A stretch of 64,000 bases of DNA from Strobilurus pachycystidiatus. Lineage: Eukaryota > Basidiomycota > Agaricomycetes > Agaricales > Physalacriaceae. The notes beneath the pieces were generated by a model that was not told the origin of the DNA, ran no database searches, and saw nothing but the letters and a program-made list of their open reading frames with translations. Below, piece after piece: positions 49,242 through 59,539 of this stretch (its first letter is position 1; each line of letters opens with the position of its first letter). The DNA is taken from positions 496,001 to 560,000 of the forward strand of contig JAHLMK010000010.1 of the NCBI GenBank assembly GCA_019915135.1. The letters are read 5' to 3'. Made by a program: the position numbers and the translations under genes.

Positions 49242-50332
49242 TGTTAGCGTCCGTCCTAGGATCCTAAGTAGGTCGGGCCGTCTATCGAGATCGAGGGTGT
49301 TCCGCTGGCAGGAATCAACACGAGCGAGGATCGGGATGTCAATCAGACGGACTCCCCGAGTCGTCTATTGGTCTGTTCTCGCGAGAGGTCGTTCACTTTA
49401 GAGATCGACCCGGTCGATATCTTAAGAGGACGGTCTGTTTGGATGAGGAGACGGGGACGAGGACGAAGAACGGGATGGTTAAACATAAAGTCCACTCTAA
49501 GGTTTTACAAGTATGATAGCGCTGTATTTATACGTCGGGCGGCGGGACCGCGCTGTCCCGCCATCTACCCAAAAGGGCGCTCCTGACTCATTCTCCAAAC
49601 ATCGAGAACCTTCTTCAAGGTTCCGGCTAAAAGCGTAAACGACCCAGGCCTATCCGGCGATGGCGGGTTGTCAGCCGACGCGGCGGGAGTCGATGCCGAT
49701 CAGCGGCGGGATTCACCCATGCGGTCGCGAAGGCGGAATCGATGGCGATGGGCGCGATAGGGCGGGCGGTATCATGGGAGCGCGTGGTGCTTCTTCTCAA
49801 GAAGCGCCAGCCAGCTCTACCAGAGGAGAGAGCCCTCGTGAACATAGTTGTGCGAGGGGCGGGCGATCGGGAAAGGTCCTCGGCCGAGCGGAGACGGTCG
49901 GGCGCGCCTTTCTCCTACGGTGGTCGACCGCCCTGCTGAGTCTAGACTCGTACGAGCGAGTTCGGTAGGTGATGTGGCGAGAGTATTCCTTCGGGCTTCC
50001 CTGTAGTCGGACCGAGTGATCCGGATGTGGGCGCGTATGTTACTTAGTTCGCTAGGGTTTCCCTGAGGTGTCGAAATGACGGAGAGAGTCCGCAACCTGA
50101 TTGCGCTGGCTTCTCGTAAGGTCGTATCCAATGGTACGTTTGCAGGGGGAGGGAGGAAGACGGTGCTTCCGCGGAGGTGATATCCGTGAACGGAGTTCGT
50201 GGTGGAACAAGATATAGGTTTCGCCCGCGGGTACGCTCCTCGAGCGCCCCGAGGGGTTTCCGACGACCTTTCGGGAACCAGGAGGATGGCAAGGCCTTGT
50301 GTCTGTCGGACACCCGGACCAAGATCATAACA
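49242..50332 (-). repeat. Long terminal repeat, left copy (3' LTR by inferred orientation)
   Basis: 1091 bases. Differences from the right copy that I noticed: CATAAAG against CGTAAAG near 49487, GGCGATGG against GGTGATGG near 49745, and GTGTCTG against GTGCCTG near 50302. Confidence 0.95.
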
Positions 50333-50345
50333 ATATCTCCTCTTC
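50333..50345 (-). promoter_or_regulatory. Likely polypurine tract
   Basis: On the minus strand GAAGAGGAGATAT abuts the LTR start TGTTATG, the usual place for plus-strand DNA priming. The other end (GATAGTAGAGAGTGGACTTAT on the plus strand, read in parts) is less purine-rich. Confidence 0.55.
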
Positions 50346-50978
50346 AAGATTCTTGTCCCCAAGAATCGCAAAGGACAAATCCATTCGCTTGCGCGGAGCC
50401 CGGTCCTCTCGGCGATCGATATCACCGATCGACGTTTTGAGAACCGGGAATTCGGGACCGGGACAGGCGGGGTGTGGCGCAGAGTGAATACCTGCGCCAC
50501 CTTCTGCGCTAACCGTGCGTCTAAGAAATCTTTTCGAAAACTCGAGGACCGGGACAGACGAGTCCCTATGAACGGTTGTGAAATGATAGATCGATCTGTC
50601 GGGTAAGATGTGTTCCCGTTGTGTGGCGATCGCCTGGAAATGCGAGTATTTGGGTGTCGATTCGTCCTAAATTCGGCGATCCCAGTTCTGGGGGAACGAT
50701 GCGATCGTGTTCTCCTATTCGCTTTCGGTGTTTCGGGGTCTGCGGCTGCCACCCAATCTCAGAGCCTCGCTCTTCTGCGAGGTACAACCGGTCCCGCCTC
50801 GCGGTCGTTTGTCCTCATGTTTTCGTCGTAGCTGTCGACGGTCCTCCCTGAGGCCGCCGCCTTTCCAGAATCGAATCGCCCCTTCGTTACCCAAGTCTGA
50901 CGCCCTTTTAAAGGGAGGACGGGGCTGCGGAGTCGCCACCCGCCCGCCTTCGTTCGTTTCGCCCGTATCGCTGCCGCC

Positions 50979-52451
50979 ATGTCCGTTTCCTCCAACCCTT
51001 CCAAGCCAGTCGCTGTCGATCCCACCTTGTCCCACTTCTGGTTAGGCGCGGAGCTCCTGGACGTGGCCATCCCGCGGCAGTTGTCACATATTACGGAGGC
51101 GGCGAAGGACGAGATTCATAATGCGCTGGCAGGGCCTGCGCTCTTGATTTCTCTAGCGGTCCAGTCGGGGATCCTATGCGACGCGGTCGTAGATGGGTCG
51201 GACGTCCCAGCGTTGGAACGCTGGGCGGAGATTCGGGTCCCGTTGGTGCGTGCTGGTCGTCGAGGGGTCCTCGGGCGTGCTCTGATTCTTTACTTCTTTG
51301 GATAGGAATCCCTGTGTCGTGTGACGGCAGAGCTACGAGCTTGGGGTTGTATCCTCTGGGCTCGTCCAGAGCTCCGAGACGTAGTCATCTGCCTGAAGTG
51401 CGTTGTCCAACTGGACCTGATGTTCGACCTAGGCGTTACCGAGGGGATTTTCGCCGAGGCTCTTCACTGGTGGGACTCGGATTCTCATCCCCTGGACCTG
51501 TCCATCCTTCAGGTCACCTGTTGGGAGAGGGAGGACCCCCCGGTCTTCGCTTCCCTGGCGTACGAACCGTCGGAAGGGGACGACGCTTTCGAGGGGCGAT
51601 GGGATCCTCCTCGTTCTTCCATGAGGCCGACCCAGCTTAGCGTTGTCCGCCCCGTCGCCGAGCCTTCTCTTGTTGTGCCATTGGTCGTCGTAGAGCCCAA
51701 GTCTTTGGACTGGTTCGAGGCATCGTACGAGGATGACGATGCGATTTCTTGGGGCGTGGACTCGACGCCTTCGTTGGAGACGGACTCGCGATCTTCGGCA
51801 CCATCCCTCAAACTCCCCGAGTTCGAAGAGACGGTGTGTTTCCCTCTTCATATAGTTTGTCGTATGTCTTTTGCTGAATTCTTTGCCTTCTAGATTTTGG
51901 AGGTCGAGACGTTTGTGGCCGCCGCAGATCCAGTACCCTATGAGGTCCGCTTGTTCCCCGAACAAGACTGTCGCTCCTGCTCCCAGTCGGGCCAACCCGA
52001 AAGTCATCCGTGTTTCTTTCGTCTGGACCAGTGGGCGTGGAAGGCGGGGAGTTTTGCCTGTGTGTGCTGTCGAACTCGGGGGGTTCTGTGCTCGCTGGCT
52101 TTGGTCCTGCGATCCTCTCGTGAGGCTCGAGATGCGCTCCGAGCTTGTGTTGCTATTGGGGATAGTCGGGGTGGTTACGAGTGGCACTTGCGCACTCAAC
52201 GCTTCCTTCGCGATGTGAACTATGAGTTCCCGGAGGCGTATTACACCGGCCATTACTTCGAGACGGGGAAGTCGATGGAGGGGAAGAGGTTCTCCTGGGT
52301 TTGTCCGCTTCATGGGACTGGGGAGGGCGATGCAGCGTTTGACGAACTTCCCGAGTATCATTCTCGGTCGGAGTTTCGTCCTCCTCGGGGTCCCCGGAAG
52401 GCGCCACGCCCTTCTCAGAGTTTCCCCTTTCTTCCTCATCGTCGAGTGTGA
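50979..52451 (+). CDS. Three-exon ORF carried antisense inside the LTR element
   Basis: Exons 50979-51245, 51306-51833 and 51894-52451 join in phase 0 at both junctions to give 450 aa. The introns are 60 bases each with GT..TAG borders (GTGCGT and GTGTGT donors). No known domain. Visible features are an alpha-helical N-terminus (TEAAKDEIHNALAGPALLIS), an acidic/serine-rich middle, and a cysteine-rich stretch (CRSC...C...CVCC...C) that could bind zinc, followed by a compact C-terminal part (YEFPEAYYTGHYFETGKS). It ends in a basic, proline-rich tail. Because it lies opposite to the inferred element transcript, its introns would survive retrotransposition. A 336-codon frame on the other strand overlaps it but is arginine-rich and featureless. 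Confidence 0.5.
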
Positions 52452-52572
52452 GGAGGTTTGTGTGTTGATCTTTGGTGTATGATCAGGTCATTTGTTCGGG
52501 TGTCCTATAGCGATTTTCCGTAGTAGTTATATGTGTCCGTTTGAATGATAAGTTCGTGGTCGTTCCGCTCGT

Positions 52573-52953
52573 CTAGGTTCGAAGGGGGAGCTGGGGGCAG
52601 TTCCGTCGATAGTGTCCCACACGTCGACACTGGAAGCATTCCGTGGTGATCGCTTGCTGGTTCCTTGGACGAGGGGGGTTTCCAATGTGACGCGGGACGG
52701 GTGGGTGCGTACGGAACGAGTGGAGGACGCGTTCCGCGACTTGATCTACATCGCGTCGTACTCGGACGGGATTGATGGTAGGGGGCCTCGGGAGGAAGGG
52801 GCGGGACGGGGTTATGAAGTGGTTGTTCCTCTGAAGCGGTGAGGATCCCCGATCCCCACCCTTCAGCCTGGTTTCCAGTAGCCAGACGCATCTCCCCAGG
52901 AGTGCGAGGGCGATTGCGGTCGTTACAGCGCCCGCTAATTCGAGGTGGTTCAT
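52573..52953 (-). CDS. Gag-like ORF with N-terminal hydrophobic helix and zinc knuckle
   Basis: An ATG at 52953, 45 bases inside the right LTR, opens 126 aa on the minus strand. Residues about 6-26 form a hydrophobic helix (LAGAVTTAIALALLGRCVWLL). A proline/arginine-rich linker follows, and the C-terminus has a CX2CX4HX4C zinc knuckle (CFQCRRVGHYRRNC). The knuckle is the RNA-binding signature of retroelement Gag proteins, and the position just inside an LTR fits a gag. It is too short to be a complete Gag. The membrane-like helix is unusual. Confidence 0.6.
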   Translation of the reverse strand: MNHLELAGAVTTAIALALLGRCVWLLETRLKGGDRGSSPLQRNNHFITPSRPFLPRPPTINPVRVRRDVDQVAERVLHSFRTHPPVPRHIGNPPRPRNQQAITTECFQCRRVGHYRRNCPQLPLRT

Positions 52954-52997
52954 CGTGGCGTGTTATTCCTGGGAGCGATAGTAGAGAGTGGACTTAT

Positions 52998-54088
52998 TGT
53001 TAGCGTCCGTCCTAGGATCCTAAGTAGGTCGGGCCGTCTATCGAGATCGAGGGTGTTCCGCTGGCAGGAATCAACACGAGCGAGGATCGGGATGTCAATC
53101 AGACGGACTCCCCGAGTCGTCTATTGGTCTGTTCTCGCGAGAGGTCGTTCACTTTAGAGATCGACCCGGTCGATATCTTAAGAGGACGGTCTGTTTGGAT
53201 GAGGAGACGGGGACGAGGACGAAGAACGGGATGGTTAAACGTAAAGTCCACTCTAAGGTTTTACAAGTATGATAGCGCTGTATTTATACGTCGGGCGGCG
53301 GGACCGCGCTGTCCCGCCATCTACCCAAAAGGGCGCTCCTGACTCATTCTCCAAACATCGAGAACCTTCTTCAAGGTTCCGGCTAAAAGCGTAAACGACC
53401 CAGGCCTATCCGGCGATGGCGGGTTGTCAGCCGACGCGGCGGGAGTCGATGCCGATCAGCGGCGGGATTCACCCATGCGGTCGCGAAGGCGGAATCGATG
53501 GTGATGGGCGCGATAGGGCGGGCGGTATCATGGGAGCGCGTGGTGCTTCTTCTCAAGAAGCGCCAGCCAGCTCTACCAGAGGAGAGAGCCCTCGTGAACA
53601 TAGTTGTGCGAGGGGCGGGCGATCGGGAAAGGTCCTCGGCCGAGCGGAGACGGTCGGGCGCGCCTTTCTCCTACGGTGGTCGACCGCCCTGCTGAGTCTA
53701 GACTCGTACGAGCGAGTTCGGTAGGTGATGTGGCGAGAGTATTCCTTCGGGCTTCCCTGTAGTCGGACCGAGTGATCCGGATGTGGGCGCGTATGTTACT
53801 TAGTTCGCTAGGGTTTCCCTGAGGTGTCGAAATGACGGAGAGAGTCCGCAACCTGATTGCGCTGGCTTCTCGTAAGGTCGTATCCAATGGTACGTTTGCA
53901 GGGGGAGGGAGGAAGACGGTGCTTCCGCGGAGGTGATATCCGTGAACGGAGTTCGTGGTGGAACAAGATATAGGTTTCGCCCGCGGGTACGCTCCTCGAG
54001 CGCCCCGAGGGGTTTCCGACGACCTTTCGGGAACCAGGAGGATGGCAAGGCCTTGTGCCTGTCGGACACCCGGACCAAGATCATAACA
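52998..54088 (-). repeat. Long terminal repeat, right copy (5' LTR by inferred orientation)
   Basis: 1091 bases, the same length as the left copy, starting TGTTAGCG and ending CATAACA on the plus strand. Confidence 0.95.
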
Positions 54089-54093
54089 GGCAT
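54089..54093. repeat. Target site duplication, right copy
   Basis: GGCAT, directly after the right LTR. Confidence 0.95.
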
Positions 54094-57000
54094 TTACGTC
54101 AGCACCTGCATCCAAGAGTGTTGCAACAACTCGGATACCTAATCTTATAGCATCCTGAAGTGGTGTTTTGGACTTTGACCCAGCACTTGGGTTAACAAAG
54201 ACACCATTAACACTAACACCGTAGGCAACCAATAGTTGTACAACATTGGCATAGCTAATAATGGCCACTGCATCAAGATTGGTATCATCTGAAGTTGCAC
54301 TAAAGTTACATATCTTAACATCACCAATTGTGACAAGTAGCTGAAATAACTCCATATCTTCCCAGTAGATGGCCATGTTCAAAAAGTGAGGAAAGTTGGG
54401 ATGTTTAGTGAAATCTAGCATCTGCAAAGCTTGCAAATTATTGTCACTGCCATGATCTAAAAAGAGTCGCACTAGCTTGTGATCATGATTATTGCTTGCA
54501 AGAGACAAGGTAAAAGCATTATAGAATGTCTGCTGCTCAACCATACCAGCTTTAAGTAGATAACACACAATATTGTATGCAAGATCATCTGCTGCATATT
54601 TCAGCAGTGACTTATTATCATAATTGAGTCTATGTTGCCAAAAACACTGCTGTGGGCTATTGGGAGTCATAAGCAAAATTGCCAATTCCATTGTTTCTGA
54701 TTGGATTGCACTAAGTTCTAAATGGTCCATCCAAAAGCCCTTGGCATAATCCAACAGATAGGCTGGACAATTAGGCGTTATTGGTGATAATGTGCTGAAA
54801 TAGCAGAGCTGTGCAAGGCATGTGTGAGCAATGATATTGTGACCAGATGGTGGCCAAACACAGTACTGTTTTGCAATACTTGTGGCTGTCAAATTTGTCA
54901 TGAGGTAGTCACGAACAGAAAAGTGTGCTAGATGAACTTCCTGAGTGACAGATTTCTCAGTTGGTTCAGGACTATCAGAATAAGATATTGAGACCACCAC
55001 AACAAGACTGGATAGCTGTTTTATCAACAGCATTTTGTTCTGACTCCGCAAAGCAGGATCAAACTGCCACATGAGAGTTGAAGTGTCAAAGGCAAGTACA
55101 GCATCATTTAGCTCATCAATTGAGAGAGGCCACTCAGAGAGACAAAGCCATTGCAGAGCACGATGTAATACTACATCATAAGCCCCATTCCGTGAAAGAA
55201 TGCGATCATAAAGCACATTTAAATCCTGGGGTAGCTGTGAAAGTGCCGTAGTCAGATCTCTCTGGTTTCGACACTCTTCAAGCTCACAAAGCATACATGC
55301 AACAAAACGGAACCTATATCAAAAAATAAGTAACAAAAGCAACAAAACATCAAGATCTCACATGCTTGCTCCGCGTTTCATGACAGTTGTTGTTATCTCC
55401 TCTTTTTGCTGAGGTGCCCAATGCTTCAGTGCATCATTTGTGTGTAGCTGATCAATGATGAAAGCAGAAATATCATCTGCCATGAGGACCTCATCAAGCA
55501 CAATTTCTACGGAAAGATCTGGAAGACGAGCTGTAAAAGGGTCACATCGCTGACTTGTCACAGCAAAATGCAACTTGGTGCATTGCCATTGATGCACTAG
55601 CGCAATGAAGTCAAGCAGCCGCTGGTGTTCCCAGGGACTACATTCATCAAGTGCATCAAGGACAATGAAGGTATCCGGGAGGTCCTGAAGGACCTTTTCC
55701 AACAATGTTGTGCAAAGGAGAGATTTTCCCACAACGACCAGCTGTGTGATAGTAGTCACTTGTGACGCAATGGGGAGTTGGAGTGTATGACGATAGCTGG
55801 TAGAGAAGCGATCGAATGGCTGGATTCAAGCGGTCTTTCTTATCATTGGACTCGTTGACACTGAAATAGAAAAACGCAAGCGGGGTGCTTTTATCAGCGT
55901 CAATGTCATCAATAATGGTCGAGCTGGAGAAGAAGGATTCAGAAACACAAGCAGAATTTAGATGGTCTTTGATACCTGAGAACAGTCTTCCCAGTACCCG
56001 CTACAATATTTGGTCAATCACTGCAAGGACAGCATGCCTTTTGAACTCACAGTTACCCGATATCCATAAGAGAGACCCGGGAGTTCTCTTCCATTCAAGA
56101 AAGCGTTCATCACGGCAAACAAGCCATTTGCCTGTGCGATTCATTCGTGCCTCTCGAGCCTGCGTGAGGCTAGAACGCCCGTCCGGAGGATTTTCGAGCC
56201 ATTTGAAGAGATCGGTGTCCATACTAAATGTCGAGGTCAAATGTAGGCATGCGAGAGATACGAACACACTAACACTCGGCCATGGAGATAATTGACCTTG
56301 ACAATCAAGGCGAGCGCACATTTCACCTTGAGGGAATGAAGATCAGATTCATAATTGAGCGAGTTGATAGATCACTTACTTGGAGAAGAGCGCCATACCG
56401 GTCCATCTCCTTATCCAAGGCGTCAAAATCACTACTGAACTTGTCATGGGCGATGCCCTTTGAGAACTTGCTGTGCTGCTTGTAGCGTTCGACATAGTTA
56501 GTCACATCATATAAGAGTCTAGGGGATGTCAGAAGGTCCTTTGGGTTCAAGCTGCTCTAGACAAAAATGCTTACCCCGTATAATCAAGCAAGTCGGCCTT
56601 GAGATCGTCGAGCAAAGCCGAATTTTTAGTAGTCCGGACTTGCTCGAGCACCGGCGCGATCGTGCTCCAGATAGCTTGCGATTTCTCAACCAGGCGTGCC
56701 ATCTGCTCTTGATCCAACGTATAATTCTAGCCGGGACATACGTGAGTAATGTGACGTGGTCGAGAGCATCGACATGGCTAACCTTGTACGTCTCAAGCAA
56801 CTTTCTTATCGCCGTCACCACAGGTCCCACCCAAGGGACAGTCTGCACGAGCTCTCCCACTTTATCGAGCGCGCTGAGAATGAGATCTCCGTTGGAGATG
56901 ACCACGTCCGCCAGTTTGGGTTTATCGGGTAGGGGGCGCGGCGAGGACGTCTCTTGGTCGCCTACTTTGGCAGGCACAGATGCTTTGTCGAGTGAGCGCG

Positions 57001-57094
57001 CGGGCGGAGGTACTTCGTATGCTGAGTTTCCGGATGCTGGCTTGCCGTGGAAGACGCGAGTCATCCGCTTGCCGATGCTCTTGAGTTTATGCAT
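54089..57094 (-). pseudogene. NACHT-ankyrin (NLR-like) gene, 5' part, interrupted by LTR element
   Basis: Starts at ATG 57094; exon 1 ends at 56783, and several further short exons follow. In order: a helical N-terminal region (VPWVGPVVTAIRKLLETYK), the typical pre-NACHT stretch (GKWLVCRDERFLEWK), a Walker A (AGTGKT, split by an intron) and a Walker B (FIVLDALDECS near 55650). Then come the post-NACHT region (LPQDLNVLYDRILS) and ankyrin-type repeats up to the insertion point. Fungal NACHT-ankyrin proteins are STAND ATPases thought to act in non-self recognition and regulated cell death. Besides the insertion, a frame change seems needed between QLSSYTPTPHC and LLEKVLQDLPDTF (about 55700-55770). 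The gene is therefore probably non-functional. From about 55.75 kb leftward it is much more AT-rich than the N-terminal part. Confidence 0.8.
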
Positions 57095-57239
57095 GGTAAT
57101 CTGAGCTCAAAGACGAGATCAGTGGCTGACGAGTCGCCGCCGGTCGGTCCCGAGTATTGATCAAACGTGCCTGGATGGGTCTCCCAATTTCCACGCCATA
57201 AGTACTGAGTCTTATGGAGACGTCTGCCCCCAAGTCTGC

Positions 57240-57621
57240 TCCTCACAGTCACTTGAAGTGCCAACACATCGGTGGTATGTCTTCAGGCTTCAAACCTGCC
57301 CCTTCCATCTTTGTTTTAAAACTGGCATAGTCTTCTTCGTGCAACTGCTCCCAAAAGTATCTTTCATTCATTGCCCAAATACCCTGGAAATAGTCCCTTG
57401 TAGGGTACTCTCCTTGGCCTCAGTTCCGTGATGTCCATCTCGAAGACGCTGTTCGAACGTTTTTGCTTGTTCGGCGCAACGTAATTCGTATGCAGACCTC
57501 CGGCCTCCCAACTCGGTGTGATTTGGGGGTCATTGCCTGCAGAAGCTTGAAGTTGCTGAGACTGGTCATCCCATATTGCGCCATACAGAATTTTTCGTAG
57601 CTGTCTAGCCTTCAATATCAA
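57240..57621 (-). pseudogene. Remnant of an unrecognised gene
   Basis: A minus-strand frame reads ARQLRKILYGAIWDDQSQQ, then FEMDITELRPRRVPYKGLFP, and stops. One base off, a natural continuation follows (RYFWEQLHEEDYASF, then GLKPEDIPPMCWHFK and a stop at about 57240). A single-base indel near 57362 would explain the break. It looks like the C-terminal exon of a compact globular protein. There is no ATG at its beginning, and an acceptor-like TTGAAG precedes it. Family unknown. Confidence 0.45.
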
Positions 57622-57874
57622 GTCAGTCGTGATACAGATGGTCCTTGAATATGGGCGGTACAGTACTATGTATGTGTTCGTGCGTATCTACTGTACCGTT
57701 CAGTCACTTAGCATGAACTCTTTCTTCATCCGGCTTTCCGGGCTTGTTATGATGGGATCCAAGAGACAAAAGGAACCTTGAAGTAAGTTGTAGTCAAGGC
57801 TATGGAGGCAAGAGTTAAACTGGCGAGGCACGTCTCCCTCCACGGAATCCAACCCGCAGTCTATAGAGCGTAAA

Positions 57875-59539
57875 TCAGCATTGCGGTTCTTGAACAAAGA
57901 CCGGAGACCTACAGATGAACAAACATTCGACCTGAAACTGGTCAGGCATCCTCTTGATGTACGATTCCAGCTCAGAGTATTCCGTCATGTTCGCCACCTC
58001 GGGCACTGGTACTTGGTCTTCAGCAGGCGCCGCAGATGTATGCAAGTTGACGGTGACGCCTGTTGTCATCAGAAGCGTTCGCAGACGACTGACACCACTG
58101 GCAGGGATCGCAAGAAGGCGTTTCATGATGGCATGAAAGCCGTGAACCATCGTCGTAGCCAGGTCGTTTACAAACGCTGCGCCATCAGCGCTATACACAA
58201 TGGACGGCGCCACGTTAATAAACTCTCTCATACGCACAGTTTCTGCATAGTTGAGGACGATATTTTCGATGTCATGTAGTGATAAGATGACTCGAGCGAC
58301 GGAGTCAAGCAACCCGCGCACGATGTCCACTTCTGGCAGGTAGGATATTGAGAGACTCTTCAGCCGTGGAGTTGTTCGCAGAACGTCCAAAAGATCCTTC
58401 CCATTCATGAGACCGTATCCGATTTCTAGAATGGTGAGATCGCATCCTGAGTGACGGATAAAAGGAAGGAGGTAGGCCTGCGCGAATGAGTTCAAGAACC
58501 CAACTTCTCCTGCAAAATCCTTCGATACATGTTCGCAATGGGAGATAAGAGTCTTGAGGTTAGGTAGCTTCAAGCACCGTAGCAGGATAAAGCTCTGAGT
58601 AGACAGATACTCGATGGAGTCGTTGAAGATTCGACCACTTGATTCGGGATTCGGAAGGATGACTTCAAATCCGCAATCACTAGACGTGAGCGCCAGTTCC
58701 TTGAGATTGACGGCTGGCGTAATCACAGATTGAAGACAGGCCATGGCACTGAACGCAAAAGAAGGGCCCCCGAGATTGGTCTCTTGCGGGTCGTACAGCT
58801 TCAAGTCGATGTCCAAGGACCTCAGCTGATGCCACGGCAGTCGGAAGAACACAGGCGATTGTGTTATGCTAAGAGATGCCCTCGTGAGAGACGGACAGTC
58901 GTCGAAGCTCCACCAGATTTCCGGCTCTGAGTTTCCTGGAAGAGGCTCTCCACTCTCTGGCTCGACCTCGAGGGTGATGGACCGAAGCCTCGGCAGCGGT
59001 ACAGTGGCGTCCGATATGCAATCTTGAATGACATTCCCCGGGAGCTTGAAGTAAGCGCTGCGCCATGAATGCGATTCCTCGAACAGGTGCTGCAGCATAC
59101 AGCGAACAGTGTTCGTGGAGTAGGCGAGCTCATCTGCACCAAGGCGTTGCATCATTCGATCCGACGAATCTAGCAGAAGTTCTCCGTTCGTCCCAGGCTT
59201 GGACAGCCATCCGGGATGTATCCACACGCTGAGAGGCGCACCACGAGTCGCATCGAGCACCTCTTGAAGATGATTAAGGCATAGATTGCTACGCCAGCCT
59301 TGACTTCGTACACATCGCTCGAAGACGTGGATGTTGGCAGGGATGACGCGTCGCGCAATCATTCTCCATCGGCGACAGACTTGAGTGTAGGCGGGTACAA
59401 GCGTGGCGTTGGTAGGTGTTGGGGAAACTATGAACGCCGGTCGTAAGTCGATGAGCTTGAAGATCATGACGAGGATCTCCTCTGGGAGTATGTCGAAGGG
59501 TTGCGCCATTGTTGAGAACTGAGAGCTGGAGGTGGCCAT
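57875..59539 (-). CDS. Single-exon F-box protein
   Basis: One frame of 554 aa from the ATG at 59539 (MATSSSQ); the frame is open 16 codons further up but with no ATG. The F-box-like start (FDILPEEILVMIFKLIDL) leads to the conserved YTQVCRRWRMIARRVIP block and then an LRR-like body with regularly spaced leucine motifs (LRCLKLPNLKTLISH, LKSLSISYLPEVDI). It shares layout and the CRRW block with the gene at 19979-21736. A TATA-like ATAAAAAG lies about 35 bases before the ATG, possibly too close to be the promoter. Likely SCF adaptor by family. Confidence 0.8.
   Translation of the reverse strand: MATSSSQFSTMAQPFDILPEEILVMIFKLIDLRPAFIVSPTPTNATLVPAYTQVCRRWRMIARRVIPANIHVFERCVRSQGWRSNLCLNHLQEVLDATRGAPLSVWIHPGWLSKPGTNGELLLDSSDRMMQRLGADELAYSTNTVRCMLQHLFEESHSWRSAYFKLPGNVIQDCISDATVPLPRLRSITLEVEPESGEPLPGNSEPEIWWSFDDCPSLTRASLSITQSPVFFRLPWHQLRSLDIDLKLYDPQETNLGGPSFAFSAMACLQSVITPAVNLKELALTSSDCGFEVILPNPESSGRIFNDSIEYLSTQSFILLRCLKLPNLKTLISHCEHVSKDFAGEVGFLNSFAQAYLLPFIRHSGCDLTILEIGYGLMNGKDLLDVLRTTPRLKSLSISYLPEVDIVRGLLDSVARVILSLHDIENIVLNYAETVRMREFINVAPSIVYSADGAAFVNDLATTMVHGFHAIMKRLLAIPASGVSRLRTLLMTTGVTVNLHTSAAPAEDQVPVPEVANMTEYSELESYIKRMPDQFQVECLFICRSPVFVQEPQC

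Larger units (their letters stand above)
49242..54088 (-). mobile_element. Non-autonomous LTR retrotransposon
   Basis: Two 1091-base direct LTRs flank a 2665-base interior, with a perfect GGCAT target duplication. The LTRs start TGTTAGCG and end CATAACA on the plus strand (TG..CA). I found three differences between them, so the insertion is young. A purine-rich stretch next to the left LTR and a zinc-knuckle ORF next to the right LTR both read on the minus strand, so I infer the element is oriented minus. I see no reverse transcriptase, integrase or protease motif, so it must rely on enzymes made elsewhere. No primer binding site starting with TGG was found next to either LTR. The interior also carries an oppositely oriented, intron-containing ORF. 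Confidence 0.9.

Noticed and set aside
49817..50752. A 311-codon minus-strand frame running from the element interior into the LTR
   Set aside because: It runs through the likely polypurine tract and across the LTR boundary, so it cannot be a normal element gene.
51429..52439. A 336-codon minus-strand frame inside the LTR element, which might have been pol
   Set aside because: It has no reverse transcriptase, protease or integrase motif and is arginine/proline-rich. The opposite strand splices to a more protein-like product.
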